From CAZIKF01 sp964539825 (GTDB lineage Bacteria > Muiribacteriota > UBA6191): a DNA stretch of 64,000 bases. Each line of letters begins with the position of its first letter. Within the stretch, counting starts at the first letter, position 1. The DNA lies in the NCBI GenBank assembly GCA_964539825.1, contig CAZIKF010000014.1, positions 1 through 64,000 of the forward strand, written 5' to 3'. The notes under the pieces were generated by a model. It was given only the letters and a program-made list of their open reading frames with translations. It ran no database searches and was not told the origin of the DNA. The position numbers were made by a program, and so were the translations under genes. Below are positions 24,998-34,105 of this stretch, one piece after another.

Positions 24998-26143
24998 ATG
25001 GTGAAGCAAATGGCTGAACGCGAGATGGATGAGCGCTATGTAGAAGAGGAAGCTTCGGAAGAAACTCAACCCGAAGAAGAATCGACTGAACGATCGTATG
25101 AACCGGATCCCGCCGCACGTGCCGGTATGGAAGATGATTCCGATGATTCTTCGGGGATCGAAGAGGTTATCAGTTATCTACAGCAATCAGGAATCGTGAG
25201 GCCTCAACCAGGTGTCATTGAAGACACTGACGGTATGGGTCCCACAGAGCTTGAACTGAAGCGCGAGGAAGAAAAAAAGGCTAAGACTACCGCAGATGAG
25301 GATGATGGCCTTAAATATGATGATTCCGTAAAAATCTATCTCAAAGAAATTGGATCTATCCCTCTGCTTACAGTTGAAGAGGAAATCGCACTGGCCAAGC
25401 GTATTGAAAGACACGACAAAGAGGCTATGGCGAAATTGATTCAGGCCAATCTGAGGCTTGTTGTTTCCGTTGCGAAAAAATATACCAAGCGCGGGCTTCA
25501 TTTTCTGGACTTGATTCAAGAAGGAAATCAGGGACTGATCAGAGCGGTAGAAAAGTTCAAGTATAAGAAGGGTTTCAAGTTTTCAACCTACGCTATCTGG
25601 TGGATTCGACAAGCCATCACCAGGGCTATAGCCGATCAGGCCAGGACAATTCGAATTCCTGTACATATGGTGGAAACCATCAACAAAGTTCGAAAAGTTT
25701 CTCGAATTCTCACGCAAAAGCTTGGTCGCGAGCCAGCATGCGAAGAAATCGCTGAGGAATTGGGCCTTACCCATGACAAGGTTAAAGCGATCTTAAAGAC
25801 CGCTATGGATCCCATTTCACTGGAAACTCCCATCAATGGTGAAAATGATTCCTCCCTTGGGGACTTTGTAGAAGATAAGCAGGTTTTAGAGCCTGTTCGC
25901 AGCGCATATGGAAATATGCTCAAGGAACAAATTCATGATGTTTTGAGTTCCCTCACTGAAAGGGAGCATAAAGTGATAAACTATCGGTTCGGACTTGAAG
26001 ATGGATGGCAAAGGACTCTTGAGGAAGTCGGACAAAAATTCGGGGTAACCCGGGAAAGAATCCGACAAATCGAGGCCAAGGCTCTTCGCAAACTTCGCCA
26101 TCCTTCCAGAAGTAAGAAACTCATGGAGTTTTACATAGACTGA
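24998..26143 (+). CDS. rpoD: Primary RNA polymerase sigma factor
   Basis: The 381-aa protein has an acidic, low-complexity N-terminus (about 1-100) and no large non-conserved insert. Sigma-70 regions are intact: region 1.2 (DDSVKIYLKEIGSIPLLT), region 2 (ANLRLVVSVAKKYTKRG, FLDLIQEGNQGLIRAVEKF, FSTYAIWWIRQAITRAIADQ), region 3 (RTIRIPVHMVETINK) and region 4 (LTEREHKVINYRFGL, RERIRQIEAKALRKL). It directs transcription from housekeeping promoters. The ATG at 24998 is chosen over a GTG at 24974 because CAGGGG lies 6 nt upstream. Confidence 0.95.
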   Translation: MVKQMAEREMDERYVEEEASEETQPEEESTERSYEPDPAARAGMEDDSDDSSGIEEVISYLQQSGIVRPQPGVIEDTDGMGPTELELKREEEKKAKTTADEDDGLKYDDSVKIYLKEIGSIPLLTVEEEIALAKRIERHDKEAMAKLIQANLRLVVSVAKKYTKRGLHFLDLIQEGNQGLIRAVEKFKYKKGFKFSTYAIWWIRQAITRAIADQARTIRIPVHMVETINKVRKVSRILTQKLGREPACEEIAEELGLTHDKVKAILKTAMDPISLETPINGENDSSLGDFVEDKQVLEPVRSAYGNMLKEQIHDVLSSLTEREHKVINYRFGLEDGWQRTLEEVGQKFGVTRERIRQIEAKALRKLRHPSRSKKLMEFYID

Positions 26144-26188
26144 TAGACTTGAGGTTTTTAGTTCAAGCGCACTTCTAAAGGATGTTGA

Positions 26189-27439
26189 ATGGCTCCCCAG
26201 TTAGATCAAAATGCGGCTGATTTAAGCAATTTGCCGAGGGAAGAACTCGTAAGGCTTGTAGAACGCCGACGTGATGAAGTTCATGTTCTCACCGAGGTTA
26301 ATAGAAGACTTAAAGGTTATTTTGAGATCCAATCCGTATTGAGGGAGATTATGGCCTTCACCAAGCGGATGCTTGATTCAGAGGCTTGTTCTCTCTTTCT
26401 ACTTGACCCTGAGACAGACCAACTCTTTTTTTATGTCACGGATGACTCCGGTGCGGACCTCGACGAGATTCGACTGGAAAAAGGTCAGGGTATCGTAGGT
26501 CATGTGGTTGAAACCGGGGAAAGTCTTACGGTGAATGACACCAGGAGTGATGACAGGTTTTTTTCCGGGGTAGATACTAAAACTGGATTTGTGACCAAGT
26601 GTTTAATCTGTGTGCCCATGGCCATCGACGAGCGGGTCATAGGGGTTGTGGAAGTACTCAATAAGGTAGATTCCACCTATACAAACGAGGATGTACAGAC
26701 CCTTGAAGCTATTGCTTCTCAGGCAGCGCTTGCCATTCAGTATGTCCGTGCGACCGAGAAGCGCTCTGTAAACGCTCGGATGGCCGTTGTGGGTAACATG
26801 GCTTCACAAGTCATTCATGATCTCAGAAATTCCATGCAGGTTATTTCCGGGTTCTCCCAACTCATTGCCCTTGAGCGGCCTGATCAGTTTGAGAACTGTG
26901 AAATTATTCGATCGGAAATTGATAAGCTTGTACAGATGAGCCAGGAAATCCTTGAGTTTTCAAGAGGAAGTTCCATCACCGTAAATCCAGAAAAGGTTAG
27001 TTTGACCGAGTTTGTGACCAAGATTCACCACTTCAACCAGACTCATCTGAAACAAAATGATGGAATTGAGCTAGTCCTCGAAATCAAAACTGAAGGACTT
27101 GTAGATCTTGATCGAAATAAAATGGAAAGAGTTGTCCAAAACCTTATCTCCAATGCCAGAGATGCCCTTGATGGGGAGCGTAAGATCATCTTGAGCACTA
27201 GCATTGTAAAAGATCAGGTTCAGATTTCCGTCCAAGATTTTGGAAAGGGTATGGATCAAGCTATCGCCCGCAATGTTTTCAAGCCGTTTTTCACCAAAGG
27301 GAAGGCTGGTGGAACCGGTTTGGGTATGGCCATTGTGAAGAACATCGTAGAAGGACACCACGGATCCATTGAGGTGGATTCCGAGGAGGGTGTCGGCACC
27401 ACTTTCACCTTAAGCCTACCCGTTGCCGCTACTGTTTAA
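26189..27439 (+). CDS. Cytoplasmic GAF-domain histidine kinase
   Basis: The 416-aa protein has no membrane segment. A short coiled coil (NLPREELVRLVERRRDEVHVL) leads into a GAF domain (about 45-190, SEACSLFLLDPETDQLFF, GQGIVGHVVETGESLTVND, CVPMAIDERVIGVVEVLNK). The HisKA-like domain has His about 210 (VIHDLRNSMQVISG). The HATPase domain has VQNLISNARDALDG, VQDFGKGM and GTGLGMAIVKNIVEGH. The HDLRNS-type H-box resembles NtrB/nitrogen-type kinases. It lies 46 bp after rpoD and 18 bp before a divergent sigma-like gene. No cognate receiver is adjacent, so the output is unknown; control of the sigma-like protein is a possibility from context only. Confidence 0.9.
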   Translation: MAPQLDQNAADLSNLPREELVRLVERRRDEVHVLTEVNRRLKGYFEIQSVLREIMAFTKRMLDSEACSLFLLDPETDQLFFYVTDDSGADLDEIRLEKGQGIVGHVVETGESLTVNDTRSDDRFFSGVDTKTGFVTKCLICVPMAIDERVIGVVEVLNKVDSTYTNEDVQTLEAIASQAALAIQYVRATEKRSVNARMAVVGNMASQVIHDLRNSMQVISGFSQLIALERPDQFENCEIIRSEIDKLVQMSQEILEFSRGSSITVNPEKVSLTEFVTKIHHFNQTHLKQNDGIELVLEIKTEGLVDLDRNKMERVVQNLISNARDALDGERKIILSTSIVKDQVQISVQDFGKGMDQAIARNVFKPFFTKGKAGGTGLGMAIVKNIVEGHHGSIEVDSEEGVGTTFTLSLPVAATV

Positions 27440-27457
27440 GCGCTCGCCTGAGGGAAG

Positions 27458-28492
27458 ATGGTCAATAATTTTTACGAACTCGTTTCCACATGGTTTAAAG
27501 AACAGGACCTTAATCCCGGCGATCCTATAGATTTCGAAAAATTCCATGATATTCTCCCCGAGGGCCTAAGCCTGGAGAAAATGGAAGAAGCTGTAGATTT
27601 ACTCTTTGCCCTGCAAAATCTCCCAGAAGATGAGTCGCTGGAGGAGCATCGCGCTGAAAAAACAGAGGACTCCAATGCTCTGGCGGTTTACATCTATCGC
27701 GTCAGTCAGATTCCGAGGTTAAGTATCGCGGAAGAGGAGGAGTTGCTAATCGGTGTGGAACAGGGCCTTCAAAGCGATATAGATACGCTTACTGAGGCTT
27801 ATTTACCCCTGGTCCTTAATGCGGCCAGAGAAATTGGGAATAGGCGTGAAGAAATCCTTGAGTTCATCCAAGAAGGAAACCTGGGCCTCATGTCGGCGGT
27901 CCGTAAGTTTCAATTGGAAGGATCCAAAAGCTTTCGAGACTTTGCCCGTTGGCATATCCGTAAATCGATCCACAAGGCTCGGAGTGTCCAAGAGCAAATG
28001 GTTAGCATTCCTCAAAAGGTGACTAAGTTTTTTGCTGAGTTTAAAGAGGTTTCGGAAGTGCTGAGAGCTAAACTGAATCGGGTACCCATGCTTGAAGAAA
28101 TAGCTACGGAAATGGGTATGGAACTTGAAGCGGTGAAGAGTGATCTTCTACTGGGTTCCGCTCTTCTCAGTAAAGGCTCAGAATTGGGAGAGGAAGACAG
28201 TCAATTCCTGCGTTTCATCAAAGATCTGCAAAGGGCGGAGGAATTTGAGCTGGAAGATTCCTCACATTTTCATCAACTTCTGCGTAAAAATCTTGATCTT
28301 CTTCCTCCCCTGGAGCAGGAGATTATTACTCTTCACTACGGGCTGGGTGAAGATGGCCTTAGGATGGAGCTTCATGATATTGCCGATGAGCTGGGATTGA
28401 AACTCCAACAGGTAAGCGACCTGGAAACAGTAGCCTTGCAGAAAATCGCAAGATCCATGAATACTGTTGTTGGAGGTGAATTCTCCTTTTGA
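27458..28492 (+). CDS. Divergent sigma-70-family protein
   Basis: The 344-aa protein has a unique N-terminus (about 1-65) followed by sigma-like regions. These are VYIYRVSQIPRLSIAEEEEL (region 1.2-like), LPLVLNAAREIGNRREEILEFIQEGNLGLMSAVRKF (region 2.1-2.2), FRDFARWHIRKSIHKARS (region 2.3-2.4), and a region 4-like LPPLEQEIITLHYGLGEDGL. Residues that read the -10 and -35 elements differ from the RpoD encoded nearby: YAIWWIRQAI becomes FARWHIRKSI, and RERIRQIEAKALRKL becomes LQQVSDLETVALQKI. It may recognise different promoters or have lost direct promoter recognition. AGGGA precedes the ATG. It overlaps the next gene by 4 bp. Confidence 0.82.
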   Translation: MVNNFYELVSTWFKEQDLNPGDPIDFEKFHDILPEGLSLEKMEEAVDLLFALQNLPEDESLEEHRAEKTEDSNALAVYIYRVSQIPRLSIAEEEELLIGVEQGLQSDIDTLTEAYLPLVLNAAREIGNRREEILEFIQEGNLGLMSAVRKFQLEGSKSFRDFARWHIRKSIHKARSVQEQMVSIPQKVTKFFAEFKEVSEVLRAKLNRVPMLEEIATEMGMELEAVKSDLLLGSALLSKGSELGEEDSQFLRFIKDLQRAEEFELEDSSHFHQLLRKNLDLLPPLEQEIITLHYGLGEDGLRMELHDIADELGLKLQQVSDLETVALQKIARSMNTVVGGEFSF

Positions 28493-29361
28493 CCCGCTCC
28501 TTCCTTCTCTTCATAAATTTCCTACTAATTATTTCCATTTGCCAGAGTGCTCGACTCAAGCTGTTTACGGGTAAATCCTATCGTGGATCCATTGTAAGCA
28601 AGGATTCGGTTTTGAGTATCCACACCGAACGGGGTATATACCAGTTTCCTGAATCACTGGTGGAATCGATCACCGCCTCGAGGTCTGAGTGGATAGCCGT
28701 AGGAGAATATGTGGAACTGCGCGAAGAGCCTTCTTTCTCTTCTGACCGTGTCATCAGAGTCTTTGAGGGGACAACGGTGCGTCAGACAGGCAGAGAGAAA
28801 AAGGGTTTTCGTCCCATGGAAGTTCATGGAAAAAGGGGATGGATTCATTCCCAATTCCTGGTGAAGAAATTTCAACGTCCTGAGGAAATTAATCCGAGAG
28901 TTAAATTTATGACTTCGAGGGGACCCATTGTACTGGAGCTTTTTGAAAATGAGGCTCCCAATACCACCAAGAATTTTATACAGCTCTCAGAGAACAAGTT
29001 CTACCAGGGGCTGGCATTCCACCGCGTGGATAAAGACTTCTTGGTCATGACTGGAGATCCTGAAGGTACTGGTGAGGGTGGTCCCGGATACCTGATCAAA
29101 AGCGAAGTATCCGAGTATCTGAAAAATGTGAGAGGAGCCGTTGGTATGGGAGATTCGGGTAAGGACACTGCCGGCTCACAGTTTTATATGCTGCTATCTG
29201 ACGCCCCGCATCTCGATGGCAGGTACACTGTTTTCGGCAAGGTCATAGAGGGACTAGATGTCCTGCATATGATCGCAGTTGGAGATGAAATCCTGGATCT
29301 TCAGATTCTTCAAAAGCGAAATCATCCCTATAAGCCTGAAGTCATTCCCCTCTCTCCCTGA
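28489..29361 (+). CDS. Exported SH3-like plus cyclophilin-type peptidyl-prolyl isomerase
   Basis: The 290-aa protein starts at a TTG overlapping the preceding stop (GGAGG lies 12 nt upstream). A signal peptide (FLLFINFLLIISICQS) is followed by an SH3-like bacterial domain (about 68-130, WIAVGEYVELREEPSFSS, GKRGWIHSQFLVKK). A cyclophilin domain completes it (about 138-285: GPIVLELFENEAPNTTKNFIQL, FHRVDKDFLVMTGDP, GAVGMGDSGKDTAGSQFYMLL, HLDGRYTVFGKV). The catalytic Arg in FHRV and the GSQFY motif are present. It should catalyse proline isomerisation in the periplasm, with the SH3 part possibly binding peptidoglycan or peptides. Confidence 0.9.
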   Translation: MTRSFLLFINFLLIISICQSARLKLFTGKSYRGSIVSKDSVLSIHTERGIYQFPESLVESITASRSEWIAVGEYVELREEPSFSSDRVIRVFEGTTVRQTGREKKGFRPMEVHGKRGWIHSQFLVKKFQRPEEINPRVKFMTSRGPIVLELFENEAPNTTKNFIQLSENKFYQGLAFHRVDKDFLVMTGDPEGTGEGGPGYLIKSEVSEYLKNVRGAVGMGDSGKDTAGSQFYMLLSDAPHLDGRYTVFGKVIEGLDVLHMIAVGDEILDLQILQKRNHPYKPEVIPLSP

Positions 29362-29373
29362 ATCCTGGGGTGG

Positions 29374-31395
29374 GTGGTGCGTCCTTTAACGGTTAAGTCC
29401 AATTTCCAGCCTGCGGGCCACCAGCCAGCAGCAATTTCAAGCGTGGTCCAAAACCTGGGGGAGGGAAAGCGCCACCAGATTTTAAAGGGTGTGACCGGTT
29501 CAGGTAAGACCTTTGTTATGGCCAAGGTCATAGAGCAAGTCCAAAGGCCTACTCTCATCATCACTCACAACAAGACCCTGGTGGGACAGTTATACCAGGA
29601 GTTCAAGTCCTTCTTTCCGGAGAATGCTGTAGAACATTTTGTATCTTATTATGACTATTACCAGCCGGAAGCCTATTTGCCTTCGCGCGATATTTATATT
29701 GAGAAAGACTCCCAGATCAACGAAGAGATTGATTATCTTCGCCACCGAGCCACAGCGTCTCTATTTGAAAGGGAAGACATCATCATTGTTGCTTCTGTTT
29801 CCTGCATTTACGGCCTTGGTTCCCCTGATAACTATATGTCTCTGAAAGTTGGCCTGGAGGTGGGTCAGGAAATAGAAAGAGAAGATGTCCTTCGAGCCCT
29901 GGTTAAAATCCAATATTCCAGGTCTGAATATCTGAGTCGAGGCTCGTTTCGAGCCCGTGGAGATGTGCTGGAGATTTTCCCAAAGGCATCAGAAACCGGG
30001 ATCAAAGTTGAATTTTTCGGTGAAGAAGTTGAAAGGATCTGTGAGTACGATCCCTTAACTGGAGTCACGATTCGAGACCTTCAAAATGTAAATATTTATC
30101 CTGCTCAGCATTACGTAACTTTTGAACATCAACGGGAGTTGGCCCTGGATAGAATCCGTGCTGAGCTTGAGGTACATGAAGCCCAGTTTCTCAATTCAGA
30201 TCAGTTTATTGAAGCGCAAAGGATTCGCGAGAGAACCTCCTATGATCTGGAGATGATTCAAGAAATGGGGTATTGCAAGGGTATAGAGAACTATTCCAGG
30301 CATCTTGAGGGGAGAGAGGGTGGATCTCCACCCAACACCCTACTTAGCTATCTACCTCGTGGCGCCCTGGTCTTTATTGATGAATCCCATGTAACCATTC
30401 CGCAGCTCAAGGGAATGTACAACGGGGATAAATCCCGTAAACAAAATCTGGTGGATTACGGCTTTCGACTTCCCTCAGCCCTTGATAACAGACCCTTGCA
30501 GTATGAGGAATTTCGAGAGGTACCCAACCAGATATTGTACGTTTCAGCCACACCTGGATTGGTGGAGTTACAGGATGCGAGGGACACTACCATTCCTCTC
30601 ATCATTCGACCTACCGGACTCTTGGATCCGGAAATTTTGGTTCGGCCTTCTAGATACCAGGTAGATGATGTGATCAAGGAAGCCCGAATTCGCATAGAGC
30701 GCTCGGAGAGGGTCTTTGTGACAACTCTCACCAAGAAGATGGCTGAAGATTTAAAGGAGTATCTGGAAGAGCAGGGATTGGCCTGTGAGTACCTTCACAG
30801 TGAAATCCATACCATCGAACGTCTGGAGTTAATCCGCAGGCTTCGTCTTGGCGAGTTCCATATTCTGGTGGGGATCAATTTACTTAGAGAAGGCCTCGAT
30901 GTGCCGGAAGTTTCGCTGGTTTGTGTAATGGATGCGGATAAAGAAGGATTTTTGAGGTCCGCGACCTCCCTGATTCAAATTTCGGGACGTGCTGCTAGAA
31001 ATGTGAACGGTCAGGTAATTTTCTATGCGGATCAGCTTACTGACTCCATTAAGGAAGCGATTAGAGAGGCTACGGATAGGCGCAGAACCCAGATGGCATA
31101 CAATGAAAAAGAGGGGATTATCCCAAGGGGTATTTCTAAGTCTGTGGCAGCCTCGATTTATGACGAAATTCCCAACCGGGTTGAGGAAGGACAGGCGAAT
31201 CTGGAAAGAGAAGTGAAAAAGCGGCTGAATGAACTTCCTCCCCTTGAAGGACAGAAGAAACATGAAGAGATCAGAAAACTTAGCGGCTGGATGCATGAAG
31301 CGGCCGAAGGGCTTAACTTTGAGCTAGCAGCAATGCTGCGGGATAAGATCTATGAGCTGCAGGGACAAGAAAAGTCTGGGAAAAGAAAATCCTGA
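29374..31395 (+). CDS. uvrB: Excinuclease ABC subunit B
   Basis: The 673-aa protein has Walker A GVTGSGKTF, the beta-hairpin region (EHFVSYYDYYQPEAYLPSRD), helicase motifs (FIDESH, GINLLREGLDVPEV, QISGRAARN) and a C-terminal UVR motif (LSGWMHEAAEGLNFELAAMLRD). It verifies DNA damage handed over by UvrA and loads UvrC. The start is a GTG at 29374, with another GTG immediately after. The 3' end overlaps uvrC by 44 bp. Confidence 0.96.
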   Translation: MVRPLTVKSNFQPAGHQPAAISSVVQNLGEGKRHQILKGVTGSGKTFVMAKVIEQVQRPTLIITHNKTLVGQLYQEFKSFFPENAVEHFVSYYDYYQPEAYLPSRDIYIEKDSQINEEIDYLRHRATASLFEREDIIIVASVSCIYGLGSPDNYMSLKVGLEVGQEIEREDVLRALVKIQYSRSEYLSRGSFRARGDVLEIFPKASETGIKVEFFGEEVERICEYDPLTGVTIRDLQNVNIYPAQHYVTFEHQRELALDRIRAELEVHEAQFLNSDQFIEAQRIRERTSYDLEMIQEMGYCKGIENYSRHLEGREGGSPPNTLLSYLPRGALVFIDESHVTIPQLKGMYNGDKSRKQNLVDYGFRLPSALDNRPLQYEEFREVPNQILYVSATPGLVELQDARDTTIPLIIRPTGLLDPEILVRPSRYQVDDVIKEARIRIERSERVFVTTLTKKMAEDLKEYLEEQGLACEYLHSEIHTIERLELIRRLRLGEFHILVGINLLREGLDVPEVSLVCVMDADKEGFLRSATSLIQISGRAARNVNGQVIFYADQLTDSIKEAIREATDRRRTQMAYNEKEGIIPRGISKSVAASIYDEIPNRVEEGQANLEREVKKRLNELPPLEGQKKHEEIRKLSGWMHEAAEGLNFELAAMLRDKIYELQGQEKSGKRKS

Positions 31396-33229
31396 GCTCT
31401 TCTCTGCTCTTCGTCATTTGCCTCAAAGTCCAGGTGTATACCAGTTCTTTGATAAGAATGAAAAGGTCATCTACGTAGGAAAGTCCCGGAATCTAAGAAA
31501 GCGGGTGAATTCTTATTTCGACCGCAAACAAGATTCAGTGAAAACACGCCAACTGGTAAAGGCCATCGCTCGATTTGAGTTCACGGTTACGGGTACAGAG
31601 TCAGAAGCCCTGCTACTCGAATGTAACTTAATCAAGCACTATTCCCCCCGCTATAATGTTCTTTTTAAGGATGGAAAGTCCTATCCATTCCTCAAATTGT
31701 GGCAGGGGTTTTCTTTTCCCTACGTGGAAAAGGTTCGCAAAGTAGTCAATGACGGCGCTAAGTACTACGGACCTTTCGCCCAGGAATGGAAGGTCAACCA
31801 AATTCTCAAATTCATAGACCGGCACTATAAATTGATCAAGTGCCGAACCGAGATCAACGAGATGGTGGGTAAACCCTGTTTGGACTTTCAGATCGGACGT
31901 TGCGACGGACCTTGTTTTCAGGAGATAGATCAGTCCGATTATGCCCGGGAAGTGGAAGAGGTAAAAGGAATTCTGGAGGGGAATTATCGACGGATTTGTA
32001 AGGATCTGACCCGCAGAATGGAAGGATTTTCCCGAAATCTTCAATTTGAATTAGCGGCTCGAATGCGTGACCAGATTGAATCCCTTGAAATCCTGCAGGA
32101 GGAACAAGTTGCTTCGGGTCCTGATTCTCAGTCCTACGATGTAGTGGCAATGAGTCGGGTGGGCAATTCCCACGCCCTTCAGCATTTACTGGTCAGGAGC
32201 GGAAAAATTGTAGATCAGTTCAAGGTTTTTGTGGACGCGGACCACGAAGGTTTATGCTCTGAGGATGAAGCAGTGCTCTTAATGCAATATCTTAAGCAGC
32301 ATTACCTCGTAATTAAGGATCCACCGCGGGAAATCTGTCTGCAATTCGATCTTGAAAACTTGCCGGAACGCCCATTTTTCTCAGCCTCTTTTCAGCAATT
32401 ATTTGGTCGTGAACCCTTGTTGACCGTTCCCCTGAAGGGTCGTAAGAAACGTCTTTTGGAGCTTGCGCAAAGGAATTCCTTTGAATCCCTAAAGGTAGAG
32501 TTGAGAAAGCGAAAAAGGTCTGGCTCACTTCTTCTTCAAACGAGGGAAGCGCTAGGATTGGCGAAGACTCCCTATCGCGTGGAGTGTTTTGATATTTCAA
32601 ATACTTCAGGTGCCCAGGCGACGGCATCGATGGTTGTAGCTATCCATGGGAAGATGGAGTCCAAAGAATACAGAAAGTTTAAAATACGCAGTAAAAGTAC
32701 ACCTGATGATTATGAAATGATGCGCGAAGTCATTAGACGCAGGTATTCCAAGGTTTTAGAGGACTCCAGGAAAAGTGCCCATTGCACCATGCCTGATCTT
32801 GTTATGGTGGATGGTGGAATCGGACAGCTTCATGCCGCGGGAATGGTATTCGAGGAATTAGGAGTGAGTATAGATGTAGCCTCCCTGGCAAAAAGGGAAG
32901 AATTGATCTATGTTCTCGGTACGGAGAATCAACCCCTCCAACTGGGGAAGCATTCGCCAGTAAGGCTCTTTTTTCAGGAGATTCGTGATGAGGCTCATCG
33001 GTTTGCGATTACCTACCATCGGACGCTGAGAGGCAAGGCTAGCATTCACTCGCTGCTCGATGAGGTGAGCGGAGTGGGGCCAAAGCGAAAGTCCCTGATT
33101 TTGAAAGCATTTCCAGATCTTAAAGTTCTTATCAGAACTGACCCAAAGGAAGTTGCGCACCTTGGTATTCCAATCAAGGTTGCAAGGGAACTTATTGAGA
33201 CCTGTAAGTCTTCCCTTTTGTTCTTGTAA
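31352..33229 (+). CDS. uvrC: Excinuclease ABC subunit C
   Basis: The 625-aa protein begins with the GIY-YIG nuclease domain (GVYQFFDKNEKVIYVGKSRNL, 3' incision). A UVR motif (MEGFSRNLQFELAARMRDQIESL), an RNase H-like nuclease region (CFDISNTSGAQATASMVV, DLVMVDGGIGQLHAA, 5' incision) and C-terminal helix-hairpin-helix repeats (SLLDEVSGVGPKRKSLILKAF) follow. It makes both incisions in nucleotide excision repair. The ATG lies inside uvrB, implying translational coupling. Confidence 0.96.
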   Translation: MSCRDKKSLGKENPELFSALRHLPQSPGVYQFFDKNEKVIYVGKSRNLRKRVNSYFDRKQDSVKTRQLVKAIARFEFTVTGTESEALLLECNLIKHYSPRYNVLFKDGKSYPFLKLWQGFSFPYVEKVRKVVNDGAKYYGPFAQEWKVNQILKFIDRHYKLIKCRTEINEMVGKPCLDFQIGRCDGPCFQEIDQSDYAREVEEVKGILEGNYRRICKDLTRRMEGFSRNLQFELAARMRDQIESLEILQEEQVASGPDSQSYDVVAMSRVGNSHALQHLLVRSGKIVDQFKVFVDADHEGLCSEDEAVLLMQYLKQHYLVIKDPPREICLQFDLENLPERPFFSASFQQLFGREPLLTVPLKGRKKRLLELAQRNSFESLKVELRKRKRSGSLLLQTREALGLAKTPYRVECFDISNTSGAQATASMVVAIHGKMESKEYRKFKIRSKSTPDDYEMMREVIRRRYSKVLEDSRKSAHCTMPDLVMVDGGIGQLHAAGMVFEELGVSIDVASLAKREELIYVLGTENQPLQLGKHSPVRLFFQEIRDEAHRFAITYHRTLRGKASIHSLLDEVSGVGPKRKSLILKAFPDLKVLIRTDPKEVAHLGIPIKVARELIETCKSSLLFL

Positions 33230-33306
33230 GAATCCTTTTTTGAAAAACTTGGTCAGATTCCAGGACCTGATAGCTCGTCCGGTAAAGTGCTAAATAGTTC
33301 CAAACC

Positions 33307-33337
33307 TTGTCAATTATGTTTTTTTTTGTTCATAATT
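33307..33337 (+). promoter_or_regulatory. Promoter with embedded dyad upstream of MerR gene
   Basis: TTGTCA (33307-33312), an 18-bp spacer and CATAAT (33331-33336) form a sigma-70-type promoter. AATTATG (33312-33318) and CATAATT (33331-33337) form a 7-bp inverted repeat spanning the spacer and the -10 box. MerR-family proteins typically bind dyads in the spacer, so self-regulation by the downstream MerR is plausible. Confidence 0.45.
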
Positions 33338-33385
33338 TTATAAAAGGGACCATTCTGGCAGTCTGCTGTTTGGACAGGGTTTAAA

Positions 33386-33496
33386 ATGGTCTTAATACGC
33401 ATCATTAAAGGTTTTTTGGCATTTAATTTAGATTCATTTAGAGGTTATAAATCCAAGGATTTCATAAATGATTTAAGAACGGGCTCCGAAATCTAA
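33386..33496 (+). CDS. Possible 36-aa small protein in the MerR leader
   Basis: The ATG at 33386 is preceded by CAGGG with a 6-nt gap. The predicted product (MVLIRIIKGFLAFNLDSF at its start) is short and unrecognised. A second open frame continues in the -1 register to 33588 and reads like an amphipathic helix (NKIEDTLNASEHVDAALVED). The pair could be a frame-disrupted small gene, a regulatory leader peptide or chance. Confidence 0.2.
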   Translation: MVLIRIIKGFLAFNLDSFRGYKSKDFINDLRTGSEI

Positions 33497-33616
33497 ACAA
33501 GATCGAAGACACACTCAACGCATCTGAGCATGTAGACGCAGCACTAGTCGAAGATCAAATAAAGTTAGTTAAACGCAGCATCAGTTAAAGAACTCAATGA
33601 AACAAAGGGAAGGCAG

Positions 33617-34060
33617 ATGAAAAGTTTCTTCACACCTAAAGAAGTGGCTCGCATCATTGATATATCTTATCGCCAGATTCAATACTGGGATAAGACAAAC
33701 TTTATCAAGCCGTCCTACCGGCGTAAATCGAAGTATCGTCTCTATACCTTTACGGATCTTTTTCAGCTAAAGATCTCAAAGGTTCTCCGTCGTAAGGGAT
33801 TTTCTATTCAGAAACTTCGCAAGACAATCGAAGTTCTTAGAAAGCTCCTTCCGCAGGTATCTCATCCATTAATCGATCTAACCTTTCTAATCGATGAAGA
33901 CAGGATTCTTGTCTTTAACGGAGATGTTGTGATGGATGATAACGCGGAACAGCAGTACATCAAGTTTCGGGTAAGAGATCTTCGTAACGAGGTTGATCGC
34001 CTCTTTCCACCGGTGGGATCTTCGGTATCAGACTTCAGTGACAAACTCAGTTACGGTTAG
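33617..34060 (+). CDS. MerR-family transcriptional regulator
   Basis: The 147-aa protein has an N-terminal MerR winged helix-turn-helix (FTPKEVARIIDISYRQIQYWDKTNFIKPSYR...YRLYTFTDLFQLKI, about 5-60). A dimerisation helix (GFSIQKLRKTIEVLRKLLPQ) and a short C-terminal domain (about 95-147) with no recognisable metal-binding cysteines follow. The effector is unknown. It has its own upstream promoter and is followed by a hairpin at 34062-34076, so it is probably monocistronic or weakly linked to the next gene. Confidence 0.85.
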   Translation: MKSFFTPKEVARIIDISYRQIQYWDKTNFIKPSYRRKSKYRLYTFTDLFQLKISKVLRRKGFSIQKLRKTIEVLRKLLPQVSHPLIDLTFLIDEDRILVFNGDVVMDDNAEQQYIKFRVRDLRNEVDRLFPPVGSSVSDFSDKLSYG

Positions 34061-34061
34061 A

Positions 34062-34076
34062 CTCCCCTTCGGGGAG
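34062..34076 (+). terminator. Short hairpin after the MerR gene
   Basis: CTCCCC-TTC-GGGGAG follows the MerR stop by 1 bp. There is no U tract, so it may be a weak terminator or an mRNA-stabilising hairpin. Confidence 0.35.
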
Positions 34077-34105
34077 GAAATCGTTAGTAGGTTAGAGAGT
34101 TATCT

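Larger units (their letters stand above)
33230..33616 (+). other. AT-rich intergenic region upstream of the MerR gene
   Basis: About 387 bp contain a promoter with a dyad at 33307-33337 (listed separately), which would give a leader of about 270 nt before the MerR gene. Two short open frames lie in the leader: 33386-33496 (36 aa) and a frame without a start codon, open from 33472 to the TAA at 33586-33588. The second lies in the -1 frame relative to the first. AGGGAAGG immediately precedes the MerR ATG. No uvrC terminator hairpin was found. Confidence 0.5.
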
